Shown here in pieces: positions 26,926-39,335 of a DNA stretch of 64,000 nucleotides. Each line of letters begins with the position of its first letter. The stretch's first letter is position 1. The notes beneath the pieces are model-generated. The model did no database searches, was not told where the DNA came from, and saw only the letters and a list, made by a program, of their open reading frames with translations. This stretch comes from Tubulanus polymorphus (taxonomy: Eukaryota; Nemertea; Palaeonemertea; Tubulaniformes; Tubulanidae), in NCBI RefSeq assembly GCF_964204645.1, contig NC_134034.1, forward strand, positions 682,001-746,000, given 5' to 3'. The translations under genes were made by a program, and so were the position numbers.

Positions 26926-28039
26926 CATGATTTAAGGGATATCAAAGAACGCTATCTTAATTAATAGAGAGAATCAGGTTTTATGGATTTATTTATGGCC
27001 CACTATCAAGACCCATATACACATATTGTGAATCTGCCCGCGGCAAGACAGCGACTTGATGAATAACATCTTCATCAACTCCGCGACGATATCTCCATAA
27101 AAGGGATATAAAATCGATGCCTTTCCTTTCCGAGATTTCTGACATGAAATATTTATTTTAAGACGATCGAACAAGAGACTCGTCGCGGGGTACTGTTTGT
27201 TGGCCTGGAAACTGGCAGTATGGTGTATTTCTCGCTCTCGTTATAACTCGGCACAAACTGATACAGCTCATTACTTGTCGATCGCAGAGTCTGATTATTC
27301 CAAGGTGTAACTATCACGGGTTATGGTGTCACAACTGGTCACGAGACCTACGGTTTAGGTTCTTTTTTTTTTTGATTTTTTTTATTTATTTTTTTTTTAC
27401 ATATAAGCTTTATTTTACAAAAGGAAGGCTCCATAACAACTACATCACACCCACTGGAGTCAGGTGGGGGACTGGAGGTATTAAGCGATTTGCTGGCTAT
27501 TGGGTAACACGTGCCTATCACCACGTATATATTGGTCTAAAACCTGACTGAGTTGATAGGTGTTTTCAGAAAATAGTTCTCTGCATCGGATCTCATGAAT
27601 GAAACCACGACTTCATCTAATAGCGATCGAGCTTAAATCATCGGGGTAGCAAATTCCATTTGATCAATTATTCGATCAACAGTGCGTACCGTTTAAAATA
27701 GATCTCCTAGGAGATTTCAGTTCAAACGTTCAGGCATTTGAAAAACTAAAGATCCGCCGAGGGATGAAAAACGTGTTCTCTTACGTGGAGAATTACATAC
27801 AGAATCTAAAGCAAGGGGAATACGAGGTCGATCACGAAAATGAATCTGTATTTTAATCAAATGTTCGGGTACCAGTCGAAACAAAACAATACTAGGGGTC
27901 AATAATAAGTCAACTGTTTCGTTATTACTAATTAACTGTGCGCAAGGTGTCAGTCAATAAGTCAGTGATTTGTAATTAGGCGCGCCTGAGCCGCTCATTA
28001 ATAACCCGATACCATGCTGTGTCATTCAATATGATTGAT

Positions 28040-28165
28040 TAAAAAGTCTGATATCTTGAAAACATTAATATCTTAAATCTGATATCTCGAAATATATTAT
28101 CTCGAATCTGATATCTAAAAAATCTAATATACTGAATCTGATATCTCAAAAATCTAACATCTTGA
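28040..28165. repeat. Degenerate repeat of ATCTGATATCTYGAAA
   Basis: Five or six imperfect units of about 20 bases around TCTGATATCT and AATCTAATAT. A+T-rich, no gene. Confidence 0.6.
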
Positions 28166-29269
28166 ATTCCCCGCTTTATTACCACCAGAGAAGTATCAAA
28201 TAATGGTAGACTCCAAGTCGTGTACGAATGAACGCAGAAGGTATTTTGTTTATGGGGACAGTTGTGTATATGGCGGTTTCGGTTGATCAAAGACGGCAAA
28301 GATGCGATATAATATGATATAATATTCCGTCAATTTCAAGTATCTAACCCTATACATCAGAGATAACCGCTGGCGAATCTTTGCAGCTATCTTCAGAATT
28401 TATTTGAAAATGACAGTAGTATGACAACTGATTACCGAAGCGAAATAGTTTCGGATTGTATCAGTATAACTGATTACCGTAGCGAACTAACCGGAGAATA
28501 GTTAGGCACCGTGTGAGATGTATTAAGATACCCGGACACACGCGTGATATTTAATAAAGTCCAATCAAACTGTGATGTTCTATAAAGACATCTAATACAA
28601 GTGAAATTAGCGATATAAGACTCTGCAACGAAACGAATATCGCAATCGGTTTTATTATATTTGAATAATTAGATGTATTATTCGCGTTGGACACGCTCCG
28701 GCTGGACGTGTTGGTCTCGAATATCAAACCTTAGCTAAGAATAAAGGCAGTTATCAAGTCACGTCTCTATAGTGAGTTCGATGGCTGTCAGTATATGTCT
28801 GACAGCCATCAACTTCAAGAAGAAACAATTCCACGGACCAAATGTTATTTAGTACTTCCTGTGCGTTACGGGGCGTAGAAGACGACTTCAAAGTTACAGT
28901 TTCAAATCAAATTTCCTTTAGTTTTCAGAAACTAATCACAGATAAGAATAGAACGGTGGATATATTGCGACCGCCGTTGGTAGAGCAGCAATTCTTCTAT
29001 CCGTTCTGATACGCTTGCGGTGAACGACACTTGATTAAAAACACCAGCGACCAGACTTGGACCGGTTACCGAGAGAAAACCGCGTGATACTTTCTGCTCG
29101 GGGTCGCAACTTGTCATCATCATCATCATCATCATCATCATTATCATCACCGATAAACTGATCATATATACACGTGTATCAACATCAACTCGCACATTGA
29201 CACAAGTCGTCTGATTGCGACAATACGATGAGGATTTGATTGTTTAATCGATACTAACAGACGGATCGA

Positions 29270-32200
29270 ATGATCGGTTTAATAAGTAACTCGTCTGATG
29301 CAGTTACACTGGTCCAAGGGAACTCGACCCGTAGTCCGATAACTGTGGAATTCGGGATAGCGGTCGGCGCCTATTTGACTGCAGTTGGTAAGATTAAGAT
29401 TAAAGTGACAAATTGAAAAGAACCTCAATCGTTATTCACCAATGCCTCTTAGATTTCAGAGACAAGGGCACCTGCCTCTCTTCACGAATGTGAAAACCCT
29501 TCCAGTCTGTACAAACTCCTCTAGAGAACAGTCATTGAAGACAATTTTAGAAACATGGCGGAAAACTAGGCTGTCTGCATGTGCCACCTTACCTTATCTG
29601 AGTTAGTCGACTATAGTCGAACTAAACGAAACCGAATGTCCGATAGTCGGAACTATATTCCGGAAATAGTTCGAAAATCAAGCGCATTCGGTTATTAGTT
29701 CCGACCACTAGTCGACTAGATATGAAAAGCGAATTTGGCCATGGCTGTACCGACCTTTACAGAAAACATAACTGCCACTACAGACACCTCCAAAAAACAT
29801 GGCTGCCTCCGCTATGCCCTTTACGACATAAATACCCTCTTATACAAAAGCTCAGCTTTGTGATCTAAATCGAAATGATGGAATGGCTACACGCTGATTG
29901 AATTCAAATGATTGTTTATATGATTTTCGAATAACCATAGAAGCGATAACATTAAAAACCTCATTTTCTAATGAGTAACTACAGTTTATTATCATTATTA
30001 TTAGAAAATCAAAAAAAATCAAATTAGAAAAAATTATCATTAGAAAATGAGGTTTTTAATGTTATCGCTTCTATGGTTATTCGGATATTTGAACTCTCTT
30101 CCTAAGATTTATATGATTTTTCAAATGTACTAATTGTTGTTTGTTTGTGTAGGCGTGTTTGGCGTGATCTTCAATGTACTGGTGTTAATAGCCATGGTGC
30201 AGACGACTCTATTGCGCAATCGTCCGATGAATACTTTCGTTATGAATCTAGCAGCTGCTGACGCCCTTCAATGTGTATTAGCCTTTCCAATGGTGATAAT
30301 GGCCTGCTTTGAGGTATCTTTAACCACTGATAATGAATCAAGTGAAATATGATAGCTAGGACCAAGGGTTGAGGGCAAATTTACGATTTTGAAAGTATTG
30401 GGCGTTGTTGAAAGTGTGAAGAATAGCAAAGGCGTGCCAACTTTGAATTGAATAGATATTTGCCTCACACGTGTGTTTGTCGACTTGGTTTGAAAAATTA
30501 ACAAACAAATGAAATATAAAGTTAAGACACTATTCATCAGCACACTTTCAGAAACTGATCGCCCACACTTCACATGTGTTCAGGACTTCACCTGAGACAT
30601 TTCTAATTGAAAATGAACTACAAACAGCAGACATTAGACATTTTATCAGCACACTTTCAAAAACTGATCGCCCACACTTCACATGTGTTCAGGACTTCAC
30701 CTGAGACATTTCTAATTGAAAATGAACTACAAACAGCAGACATTAGACATTTTATCAGCACACTTTCAAAAACTGATCGCCCACACTTCACATGTGTTCA
30801 GGGCTTGACCCGAGATATTTCTAATCATTCTAAATCGTTTTTCTTTATTGCACAATATACAGACTCAATGGAATTTCAGTAGCGCGTTCTGCGCCTGGTA
30901 TGGATTTGTAAGTTTCCTGGTCGGCAATGTTTCGATGTCGATACTAGTAGTAATTAGTCTCGACAGATACGTCAGAGTTTGGAGACCTTTTAGCGGTAAG
31001 AGTGTTCAATGCTGTCCTCTCTTCTCGCTGGTCAAGAACGGTCGGCGTTCATCGTTGAAATACACTCCGTTTCTAATTCCGATGATGTTCTATTAACAGT
31101 ATTGTGCGTGGATGCCCGAATGTCAAAGATTGTATGCGCTGTTGTATGGTGTTACGGACTGCTGTGGTCGAGTTTTCCATTGTTCGGCTGGTCAAAATAT
31201 GAATTGGAGCCGCACCGGGTAATTGATATTCAAAGACTATAGATTCTGGGAGATCAAGTTTCACGGGTTCAGAAATTCGAGAGCCCCAGAACTTAATTAA
31301 GTGCTGAGCTCTGGCTCAAGAACCTAAGAATTATGTGTAAGATTCGGGATTCGTGTAACTAGTCCTAGTGCCAATTTAGAACTGGGTCCTGGCTCCATAA
31401 CCACGCAACTGGGCCCAGGTTCCAGTGAACTGGATCTGGGCTCCAGAACTGGGTGCTGATTATGTAAATGTTTGGAATAAGTATTTCTGATTATATTTCA
31501 GTTATCCTGTTCGGTTGATTGGTCCAGTCGCGATCCTTTAAATCGATCTTTCATCATCACACTTTTCGTCTTCGTTTTCCTCATACCGCTGTGCATTATG
31601 GTCTACTGTTACGTCGGCGTGGTCATGTGGTTCCGCCGGAAGTGCACGCGACCGAGCAATCGCGGGCAAGAACTGAAAGCCTATCTACGCATGACGACTG
31701 TAAGTGTATTCGCGCATGTGCGGATAGAAGGTGCCACGGGTGTAATATTTTAACCTCAAAATCGGCAATGTATCAAACCTTCGACTTATATTACCGTGGA
31801 CATTCTTGACAGATTGGCTATAGAACCAAAATGAGCTGGCCTTAAGTTGTTAGATTGGTTATAGAACCATAATGAGTTTAGACTGATCTCAAGTTGTTAG
31901 ATTGGTTATAGAACTAAAATGAAGTTAGACTGGTCTCAAGTTGTTAGATTGGTTATAGAACTAAAATGAAGTTAGACTGGTCTCAAGTTGTTAGATTGGT
32001 TATAGAACCAAAATGAGCTTAAACTGGTCTTAAGTTGTTAGATTGGTCATAGAACCAAAATGAGTTTAGACTGGTCTCAAGTCGTTAGATTGGTTATAGA
32101 ACTAAAATGAGTTTAGACTGGCCTTAAGTTGTTAGATTGGTTATAGAACTAAAATGAGTTTAGACTGGCCTTGTTAGATTGGTTATAGAACTAAAATGAG

Positions 32201-33153
32201 TTTAGACTGGCCTTAAGTTGTTAGATTGGTTATAGAACTAAAATGAGTTTAGACTGGTCTCAAGTTGTTAGATTGGTTATAGAACCAAAATGAGTTTAGA
32301 CTGGTCTCAAGTTGTTAGATTGGTTATAGAACCAAAATGAGCTTAGACTGGTCTCAAGTTGTTAGATTGGTTATAGAACTAAAATGAGTTTAGACTGGTC
32401 TCAAGTTGTTAGATTGGTTATAGAACCAAAATGAGTTTAGACTGGTCTCAAGTTGTTAGATTGGTTATAGAACCAAAATGAGCTTAGACTGGTCTCAAGT
32501 TGTTAGATTGGTTATAGAACCAAAATGAGTTTAGACTGGTCTCAAGTTGTTAGATTGGTTATAGAACCAAAATGAGTTTAGACTGGTCTCAAGTTGTTAG
32601 ATTGGTTATACGTGTGAAGAATATGATCAGTGACTAGTACATGCAATAGATAATGCTAATTTAGATCCTGTATTTGTATTTGCAGATGGCTGCTGTAATG
32701 GTTTCCGCGTTTATGATCTGCTGGACCCCGTATGCTATCGTTTCTTTCATGGGTACATTCGGTTATAAAACCCCGCCCGACTCGGCCATGTGGTTCGTCT
32801 TGGCGCCGGTTTTAGCCAAAACCAGCGTGGCCGTGAACCCGCTGATATACTTCGCCACCAATCCGAACATTCGACAAGCTGTTTCTAGTCTGTTCAAACA
32901 CCGCCGCCACATGAGAAACTCGGCCGGAGCCTACCTGTCACAATTCAGCAGCGATTCATTCCTCCGTGGCAGAATCAAGAACTCCTCAAACCGATTAAAA
33001 ACCGTTAATCCAAACTTCGTCGCTCATCGTAACGCTAATAACCGGACAATTTACGCGGACTTTCTGGCACCGATGCCGTTGAATATCGCTATCGACCCGG
33101 AGTCACGTGATCATCACGGAGACGATCAACGACAATGCGAGGTCGAAATTTGA
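29270..33153 (+). CDS. Opsin (retinal-binding rhodopsin-family GPCR)
   Basis: Six exons with matching phases: 29270-29387, 30153-30313, 30863-30995, 31100-31218, 31502-31699 and 32686-33153; 398 residues. The N-terminus has NSS and NST glycosylation sites. TM1 is split by intron 1. Diagnostic features: Cys103 (bovine 110) and Cys180 (187) for the disulfide, DRY at 127-129, CWTPY in TM6, Lys288 in LAKTSVAVNPLIY aligning with the retinal lysine 296, and NPLIY at 294-298. Glu174 aligns with the E181 counterion; the E113 site is Tyr106. The bovine NKQ tripeptide site (310-312) reads NPN. The ECL2 CSVDW motif is shared by several non-visual and xenopsin/Go-type opsins, so the subfamily is uncertain. 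Role: light-activated G-protein signalling, or possibly retinal isomerisation. Introns 2 and 5 contain tandem repeats. A pyrimidine-poor acceptor-like site just before the ATG allows for a 5' non-coding exon. Confidence 0.93.
29599..29741 (-). repeat. Dispersed element, copy 2 (inverted partner of 21607-21735)
   Basis: Reverse complement of the block at 21607-21735, here inside opsin intron 1. Shared segments include ATCAAGCGCATTCGGTTAT and CCACTAGTCGACTAGA. Confidence 0.65.
29928..30083. repeat. Perfect 47-bp inverted repeat in opsin intron 1
   Basis: Arms 29928-29974 and 30037-30083 are exact reverse complements over 47 bases (left arm begins CGAATAACCATAGAAGCGAT) around a 62-base A+T-rich spacer. 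The right arm ends about 70 bases before exon 2. A transcript would form a long hairpin. Confidence 0.97.
30538..30825. repeat. 109-bp tandem repeat in opsin intron 2
   Basis: Copies start at 30538, 30647 and 30756 (the last incomplete), each with CCCACACTTCACATGTGTTC and TTTCTAATTGAAAATGAACT. A diverged single copy lies at about 17380-17450 in the TSP1/MAM gene. Confidence 0.93.
31806..32612. repeat. 47-bp minisatellite in opsin intron 5
   Basis: About seventeen units containing GTTGTTAGATTGGTTATAGA, ACCAAAATGAG and TTTAGACTGGTCTCA. Related sequence appears at 35560-35720 and 43120-43160 and as a fresh array at 60595-60875. Confidence 0.95.
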
Positions 33154-33345
33154 AAACTTGGCTAACGTCCAAGAACCATCCGTCTGCTCAATACATATCT
33201 AAGAGAATCAGTATCGGGTGGGTGGTTGTTACGATTGTTCGTCAGTCTGTAACTATATTCCGTCGATGAACGTCTTATTTCGAAGTGAATCGAATCCGGC
33301 GTTTTATATTCAATGTTTTATATTACTTCATTAAATTTCTAGACT

Positions 33346-33907
<562 letters not shown>

Positions 33908-36900
33908 AAGGCGGTATAAAAAGGTACCAATTATTGTTATTATTAAGAATATAACTTTCTCATGCGTTATTCCTGCGTTCAGAAGTTCGTGTGTTAACCC
34001 GGCGCGCCGGAATACATACAGCGAGAATAGTACTTTAAAAAGGGTGTAGCTATTTTCTGAGACGCGCGATCGTGAGCTGTTGCTATACAAGTGCGTGTAA
34101 TTACTTACTATTCGACGTATCGTTGTATTCAGGAAAATCTGTCCAGAAATTCCACCGGGGAATTCTAGATTGTGTAGCCGGAGCAGAAATCTACTCACGA
34201 CTCGATACTAACGAACCCAGAGAACCAGCGCGGAGGGAGACGAGGTCCTCATTAAAACTCGACTCTCAGTGGGCCCTACTCTACGCACAGCTATCAAGGA
34301 TATAGCCGACTATGTTATTAGCCTGAGCTCCTGAGATGCACCCCGCGATTAGAATGTCAATGCGTGCAAGGTCGGTTGATATTTCGCTCATATATTGGAT
34401 ACTTGTATGACTTGGAGCAGCAATCGCCCCAACGCGACCTCTGTCACTCTCGGGTCAACTAGAAATACTCGCTTTAATCTGCGGGGATCGGTCGCTAGGC
34501 TAATTCAAATTCGTAATCACTCGCAAAGCATACCATTGGTTTATACAGTAATACAGTAAGTTTAGGCCAGAGCAAAAACCTGCGCATCGAGTTTGCTAAA
34601 TTAAATCTCAGAATTAACCCAGAATCAAAATTCAAGGACCTAAACATCGGAACTGCACTGCCAAATAATCTAAAATCTATAATGCAGCTGAATATTTTCA
34701 TTATATCTCTAAAATCTTATCTAATTAATAATTAATGAGCCCATACTAGCACGTTATAACCTCTGTTGAATTCTGTTCGTTCTTTGTTACTACAATAGAT
34801 CTAATAACTTTTGATTATATTTATTGTGCTACTTGTTTTAGTGTGACGAGTGTACGAATCCGGCCTGGGAGAGGGCGTGAGAAGGCGTGTACGTTGTCTA
34901 GTGGAAGGACTTCGTTTAAGCCGTTAACTTAGCTTTTCCCAAACCATTCCCATAATTTATTGCTACATTGTTTTTTTTATTATTACTTAAATGCCGGTAT
35001 CAATCTATTATGTGAATAAATATCTAGACCGCGTCATACCGTTAAATCGCTAGATGGCGTGAGGGTCGACAGGAACAGGAATTGACGAGTCTGTGGCCCG
35101 CTAGTATCTCGTTTCATCGATAGAGGGAGTTATTTTAAGTCGACGAAAACAAAAATTTTCAACTTCAATTTATTGTCATTGATCTGTTTTCGTATAAGAA
35201 CCATTTATAGTAATGTATATGACGTAAATGAATGAATATTATATTTTCAATACCAAACAGACAGTGCGTTAAACATATTTCCTAGTCGCATGTGGCCTAC
35301 CGCTAAAGAGGAAGTTAATAGCAGCGCCGGGGTTTCCCTAGCAGCTATCAAGGTGCCCGCAGTGTTACTCGTGAATTCATTCACAATCTAAGCGTTATCT
35401 GCGCATGATAGAAAAACTATCGCTAAAAATACACCATTAATCACTGCAATGATTAGATAACCATACTTAATGTGTGACGGGCCAACCTAAATCCGGTGCT
35501 ATTAATCTTACAAAATTCCCGAAATACTTAAAAACCCGCAGCTTATAGAGTCACTTAGGTTCTAGAAACAATCTAACAACTTGATACCAGTTACCAGTCT
35601 AAGTACATTTTAGTTCTATAACCGATCTAACAACGTAAGACCAGTCTTAACTCATGATGGTTCTATGGACCACAACTTAAGACCAGTCTAAACTCACTTT
35701 GGTCCTAAAACCAATCTAACAACTTCAGAATCTAACAGTTAAAAGTAGTCAAAAATCTGCCCGGGCTCGATTCAAGAAGACCAGCACCTTAATCGATTGT
35801 ATGTTGAAACTGGTTCTAATAAAACCATCCATTGCAGCTTTTTAAAAACATAGAACTTGTCTCAAACGTTGTAAAATTGTCTATAGAACTGAAATGGCAT
35901 TAGACTGGTTTTAAAACCAAAGCTAGGACTATGTGAAACTGGCCTTTTGACTTTCAAATCGCATAGAATTGATGGCGTGGTCTAATATAGAGATATGTGT
36001 TGAGTTACGTAGTCGTATCTGGTAACAGTGGTTATAATGTGCATTGCTCTCGCGGCCTCGAGCGCCGGGAATTTCCATAATTTTTCGTCCAATCGTCGCT
36101 CTAAACTTCAAATGGCAAATGTTATAGAGTCGATTTGCGGACGATCTGTGCGTGGCATATAAAATAAACACAGCAGGAATGTCACGTAGTAAAGAGGTGA
36201 GTGAAATGTTATATGCTAAATCCAGCTTTAACCTGACTCTCAGGATGCATTGGGAGGGATGGATTTAGGGGTTGGTCTCGGGGGTCCAGACCCCTGCCTT
36301 CACATTGAGGTGGCCCTTCAAAGATGTTTAAAACCTGTAAATCTGATCGACACTCATCCTCTAGGAAATGGAAAACTTTTGGATTTATTTCTTCGATAGA
36401 AATCTAAGAATGAGGATCCCGCTAATAGTTAGTCTATGGCTAATAGTTTATCTGAATAATGCCTTAGTCTTTTATTCTGGACCTCAGTCTTACTATTTTC
36501 CAAGATCCTGGTTGGGGTTTGTTGATAGAGCTGTGGACCTATTATTTTCCATAAAGCTTTCCGTCAAATTAGTCAGGACTAAGCTTGTTAAAACTTGTTA
36601 CCATTGCTTCGAATTTGACGTTGATTTTTTGAAAACATTCTGAGCCTGTTCGCGTCCTCCTGATTAAAACACTGCCTTCAGGAAACAACCTTGCGGGGAC
36701 GTCGAAATTAATTTTCTACCCGACATAACGGGATCCGATTTCTATTCGAGGTATCCTGGTATCCTGGGACCTGTGAGGGGTGAGGGGTAGTCAATTACAC
36801 CTCACACAACAAAACCCCCTGCCCAAGTTAAACAATTAATTCACACCAAAGAAGAAAACACCAACTGCGAATCCAGCTAAATTTTACATTGATTGTGGCA

Positions 36901-36961
36901 ACTTGTCGCCTTTTCTTTAACGCTATATGAGATCTAGGGCCAATTTATTACCGGGACGCCA

Positions 36962-37060
36962 GGGGCTGGTTTTATAGACTGGTATTATCTTAAACCCGGG
37001 GATTAGCTCAATTGAATATGAATTGAATTAAAGGTAATACCAGTCTATAAAACCGGACCC
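36962..37060. mobile_element. Foldback (MITE-like) element, copy 2
   Basis: Terminal inverted repeats GGTTTTATAGACTGGTATTA and TAATACCAGTCTATAAAACC are perfect over 20 bases around an interior of about 48 bases. Same family as 24549-24652. Confidence 0.8.
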
Positions 37061-37470
37061 AGAACGCGCACATCAAGCGGTATTAGTCAGAAGTTCCCCG
37101 TCCATAAACGGTGACAGCTACATACACGAGTATATATTGTAATATATTTACGACGAGTCACTCAGCGGCCATGGCCTCGAAATCGATGACCTGTCCTCGA
37201 ACTGGGGCGGAATGTGATGCGGGAAAATCCATGTTTATCATTAAACAAATCGCGTTATTGATAACAGCATCCCACGTGTGATCAAACGGATATTTACACA
37301 TATTCAGAATGCCGAGGAGGGGATTATACGTGTGCACATACCCCATTCATAAACGCGGCCTCCCAACGCTGGCGTTCAAACCACCGCAGAGAAAAGTTGA
37401 TTAGAGATTTCAGTCGCGGAGTGTCAGAGAATTTTAGGCACGCTGGCCGAGAAACTACTGGCGACATCTC

Positions 37471-37545
37471 GCCTTTTTGGTTTAGTGGATAGGGGGCGTG
37501 TTTGACTGACAATCGAGTGGTAGTAGGTTCGAACCCCAATTAACC
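37471..37545 (+). mobile_element. tRNA-like SINE head
   Basis: A-box TGGTTTAGTGG at 37478-37488 and B-box GGTTCGAACCC at 37526-37536 have tRNA-like spacing, but I could not fold a proper acceptor stem. The minus-strand frame through it begins MGFEPTTTRLSV, a familiar product of reading a tRNA B-box region backwards. Probably a tRNA-derived retroposon head, not a working tRNA. Confidence 0.5.
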
Positions 37546-37739
37546 GGTACCAATCGGTCCGGACGCATGTCTGGTCTAACAACAGTTTATAACAGTAATC
37601 AGCCACGTGTGCCTTTAAATTCAGACTGGTTTTAGATTATATGAAATCCCTGCGCGTTAAGAACGACAAGAGTCTGAAATGTTTCCTTTCATACTCTTTA
37701 TTCAACGGTTCGACTATTAGGACTCATCGTCGTTAGGGT

Positions 37740-37960
37740 AAATTCGAAACGTAGAATAAACTAATTTAGCTCAAGGAATACAGTATTCCTGAAGATGACT
37801 ATTAGAATGTTGGTTTCATCAATGGTTATAATGAGGGCATCATCAATAAACCTATTCTTGAAGATGGATTTGTTGAATAATCAACTAAATAGGTCAAGGA
37901 CGTATTCCTGGAGATAGAATAGTGGATAGTCAAATAAGTATTATCTCAAGCAAGGAAACA
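37740..37960. repeat. 67-bp minisatellite family, single diverged copy with flanks
   Basis: One core unit (AAGGAATACAGTATTCCTGA, AGATGACTATTAG) flanked by the same TTATAATGAG..CATC and CAAGGAAACATTTCGGAC segments found beside the array at 24925-25460. This points to a mobile unit whose core has expanded elsewhere. Confidence 0.7.
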
Positions 37961-38924
37961 TTTCGGACTATTGTCAGTGTGCTGGGATTTTTTCACGTAA
38001 TTCATAGCAAAGCTGTTCTATTCACTCACGCAATAATGTAAGCGATTTAGAAAAAAAACAGCTTTTCCCCAACAAAACCCCGGAAGTATGCGTGATTTGT
38101 GACCGCGGTCGCGAGCGGAAGTAAATTCGATTCCAATTACGCAAAAAACCCAACGCCGGCAGCGAATCGGGAATTTACTGGGAATATTATCGAAAGTATT
38201 TATAGACATCATCTCAAAGCACCGACGAATGTTAGAAATAGAGAATTTTTATATCGATCGCTTGACGTGGGGCGACTAGAAATACCGGTTTATATCGGTG
38301 TGGTTGTGCAGTTATGCGAGTTGTGGCACAATGCATAGTTAACAATATGAGACCCTGGAAGTTTGTAAATCCCCAAAACCCGGTTCCACGATTCATGAGA
38401 GTTAAAGTTCATTTTCGATATTCAAGCCCTTTATCAGTCAAACCTTACCCGAGGAACTTAGTGTCTTAATAATAGTTCCCTAATTCTTTCAAAACAATTC
38501 CTTTATCAATCGAAAAAAAAACGCTCGATCACAATTTAAAAAAGAACCGGTTTCTTTGTCTTAAAATGAATGGAATTTATCGATTCAGAAAGGAATTCGC
38601 TCGTTGTTCGCGCAAAACTGATTGAAAAACCAGGAAATAAAACGTTTCATGAAAACCCGCTCTTTAGAAATTTTCAAATCGAGAAGCACCGATAAAATTA
38701 ATACACAAAGTGGTTTGTTTTATGGTTTACTGATAAAGAATTTTCCGCCGCTATCAAAGAAATACTGAATAAAATTCCTTTAGAAAAGAAAATATTTCAG
38801 CAACAAAAAAACAACGTTTCAAAATGTCGTTCACTGCATTTTTGCAATATTTATGTTTATTGTTACATGCGAATGGAATCGATTGCATTTGCATATAGAT
38901 ATCTAAACAGGTAAGTCAACATTA

Positions 38925-39175
38925 CGTCTCCCTCTCCCTCTCCCCTCCTCACCCTCTCCCTCTCCCTCTCCCTCTCCCTCTCCCTCTCCTCCTCTCCCTC
39001 CCTCTCCCTCTCCCTCTCCCTCTCCCTCTCCCTCTCCCTCTCCCTCTCCCTCTCCCTCTCCCTCTCCCTCTCCCTCCCTCTCCCTCTCCCTCTCCCTCTC
39101 CCTCTCCCTCTCCCCTCTCCCTCTCCCTCTCCCTCTCCCTCTCCCTCTCCCTCTCCCTCTCCCTCTCCCTCTCCC
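38925..39175. repeat. (CCCTCT)n polypyrimidine repeat upstream of the ankyrin gene
   Basis: About 250 bases of CCCTCT, ending 160 bases before the ATG at 39336. It may lie in the promoter or 5' UTR. Confidence 0.97.
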
Positions 39176-39335
39176 AAAGTAAATACAGTATTCCTAAACT
39201 TGAGCTGTTGTATTTCTAGATCTACGTTTGGCAGTGTTATTCATGATACATGGCTGGTTTTGAGAGGTATCGAGACGAGAAGTGGTTGTGATTATTGTGA
39301 GTGGGCGACGGTTGATTCAATGAAGGAGGATCTTC

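Larger units (their letters stand above)
33908..38924. other. Gene-poor region between opsin and ankyrin genes
   Basis: No exon can be supported with confidence. It contains diverged pieces of the 47-bp family (35560-35720), the second foldback element (36962-37060), a tRNA-like SINE head (37471-37545) and a single diverged 67-bp unit with flanks (about 37680-37960). One minus-strand frame at 37158-37346 has an ordinary amino-acid composition but no recognised domain. Confidence 0.5.

Noticed and set aside
26476-26945. Pro/Ser/Leu-rich minus-strand frames
   Set aside because: Direct translation of the GAGAGG-type repeat in several frames; not a proline-rich protein.
38863-39177. Glu/Arg/Gly-rich minus-strand frame
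   Set aside because: Translation of the CCCTCT repeat upstream of the ankyrin gene.
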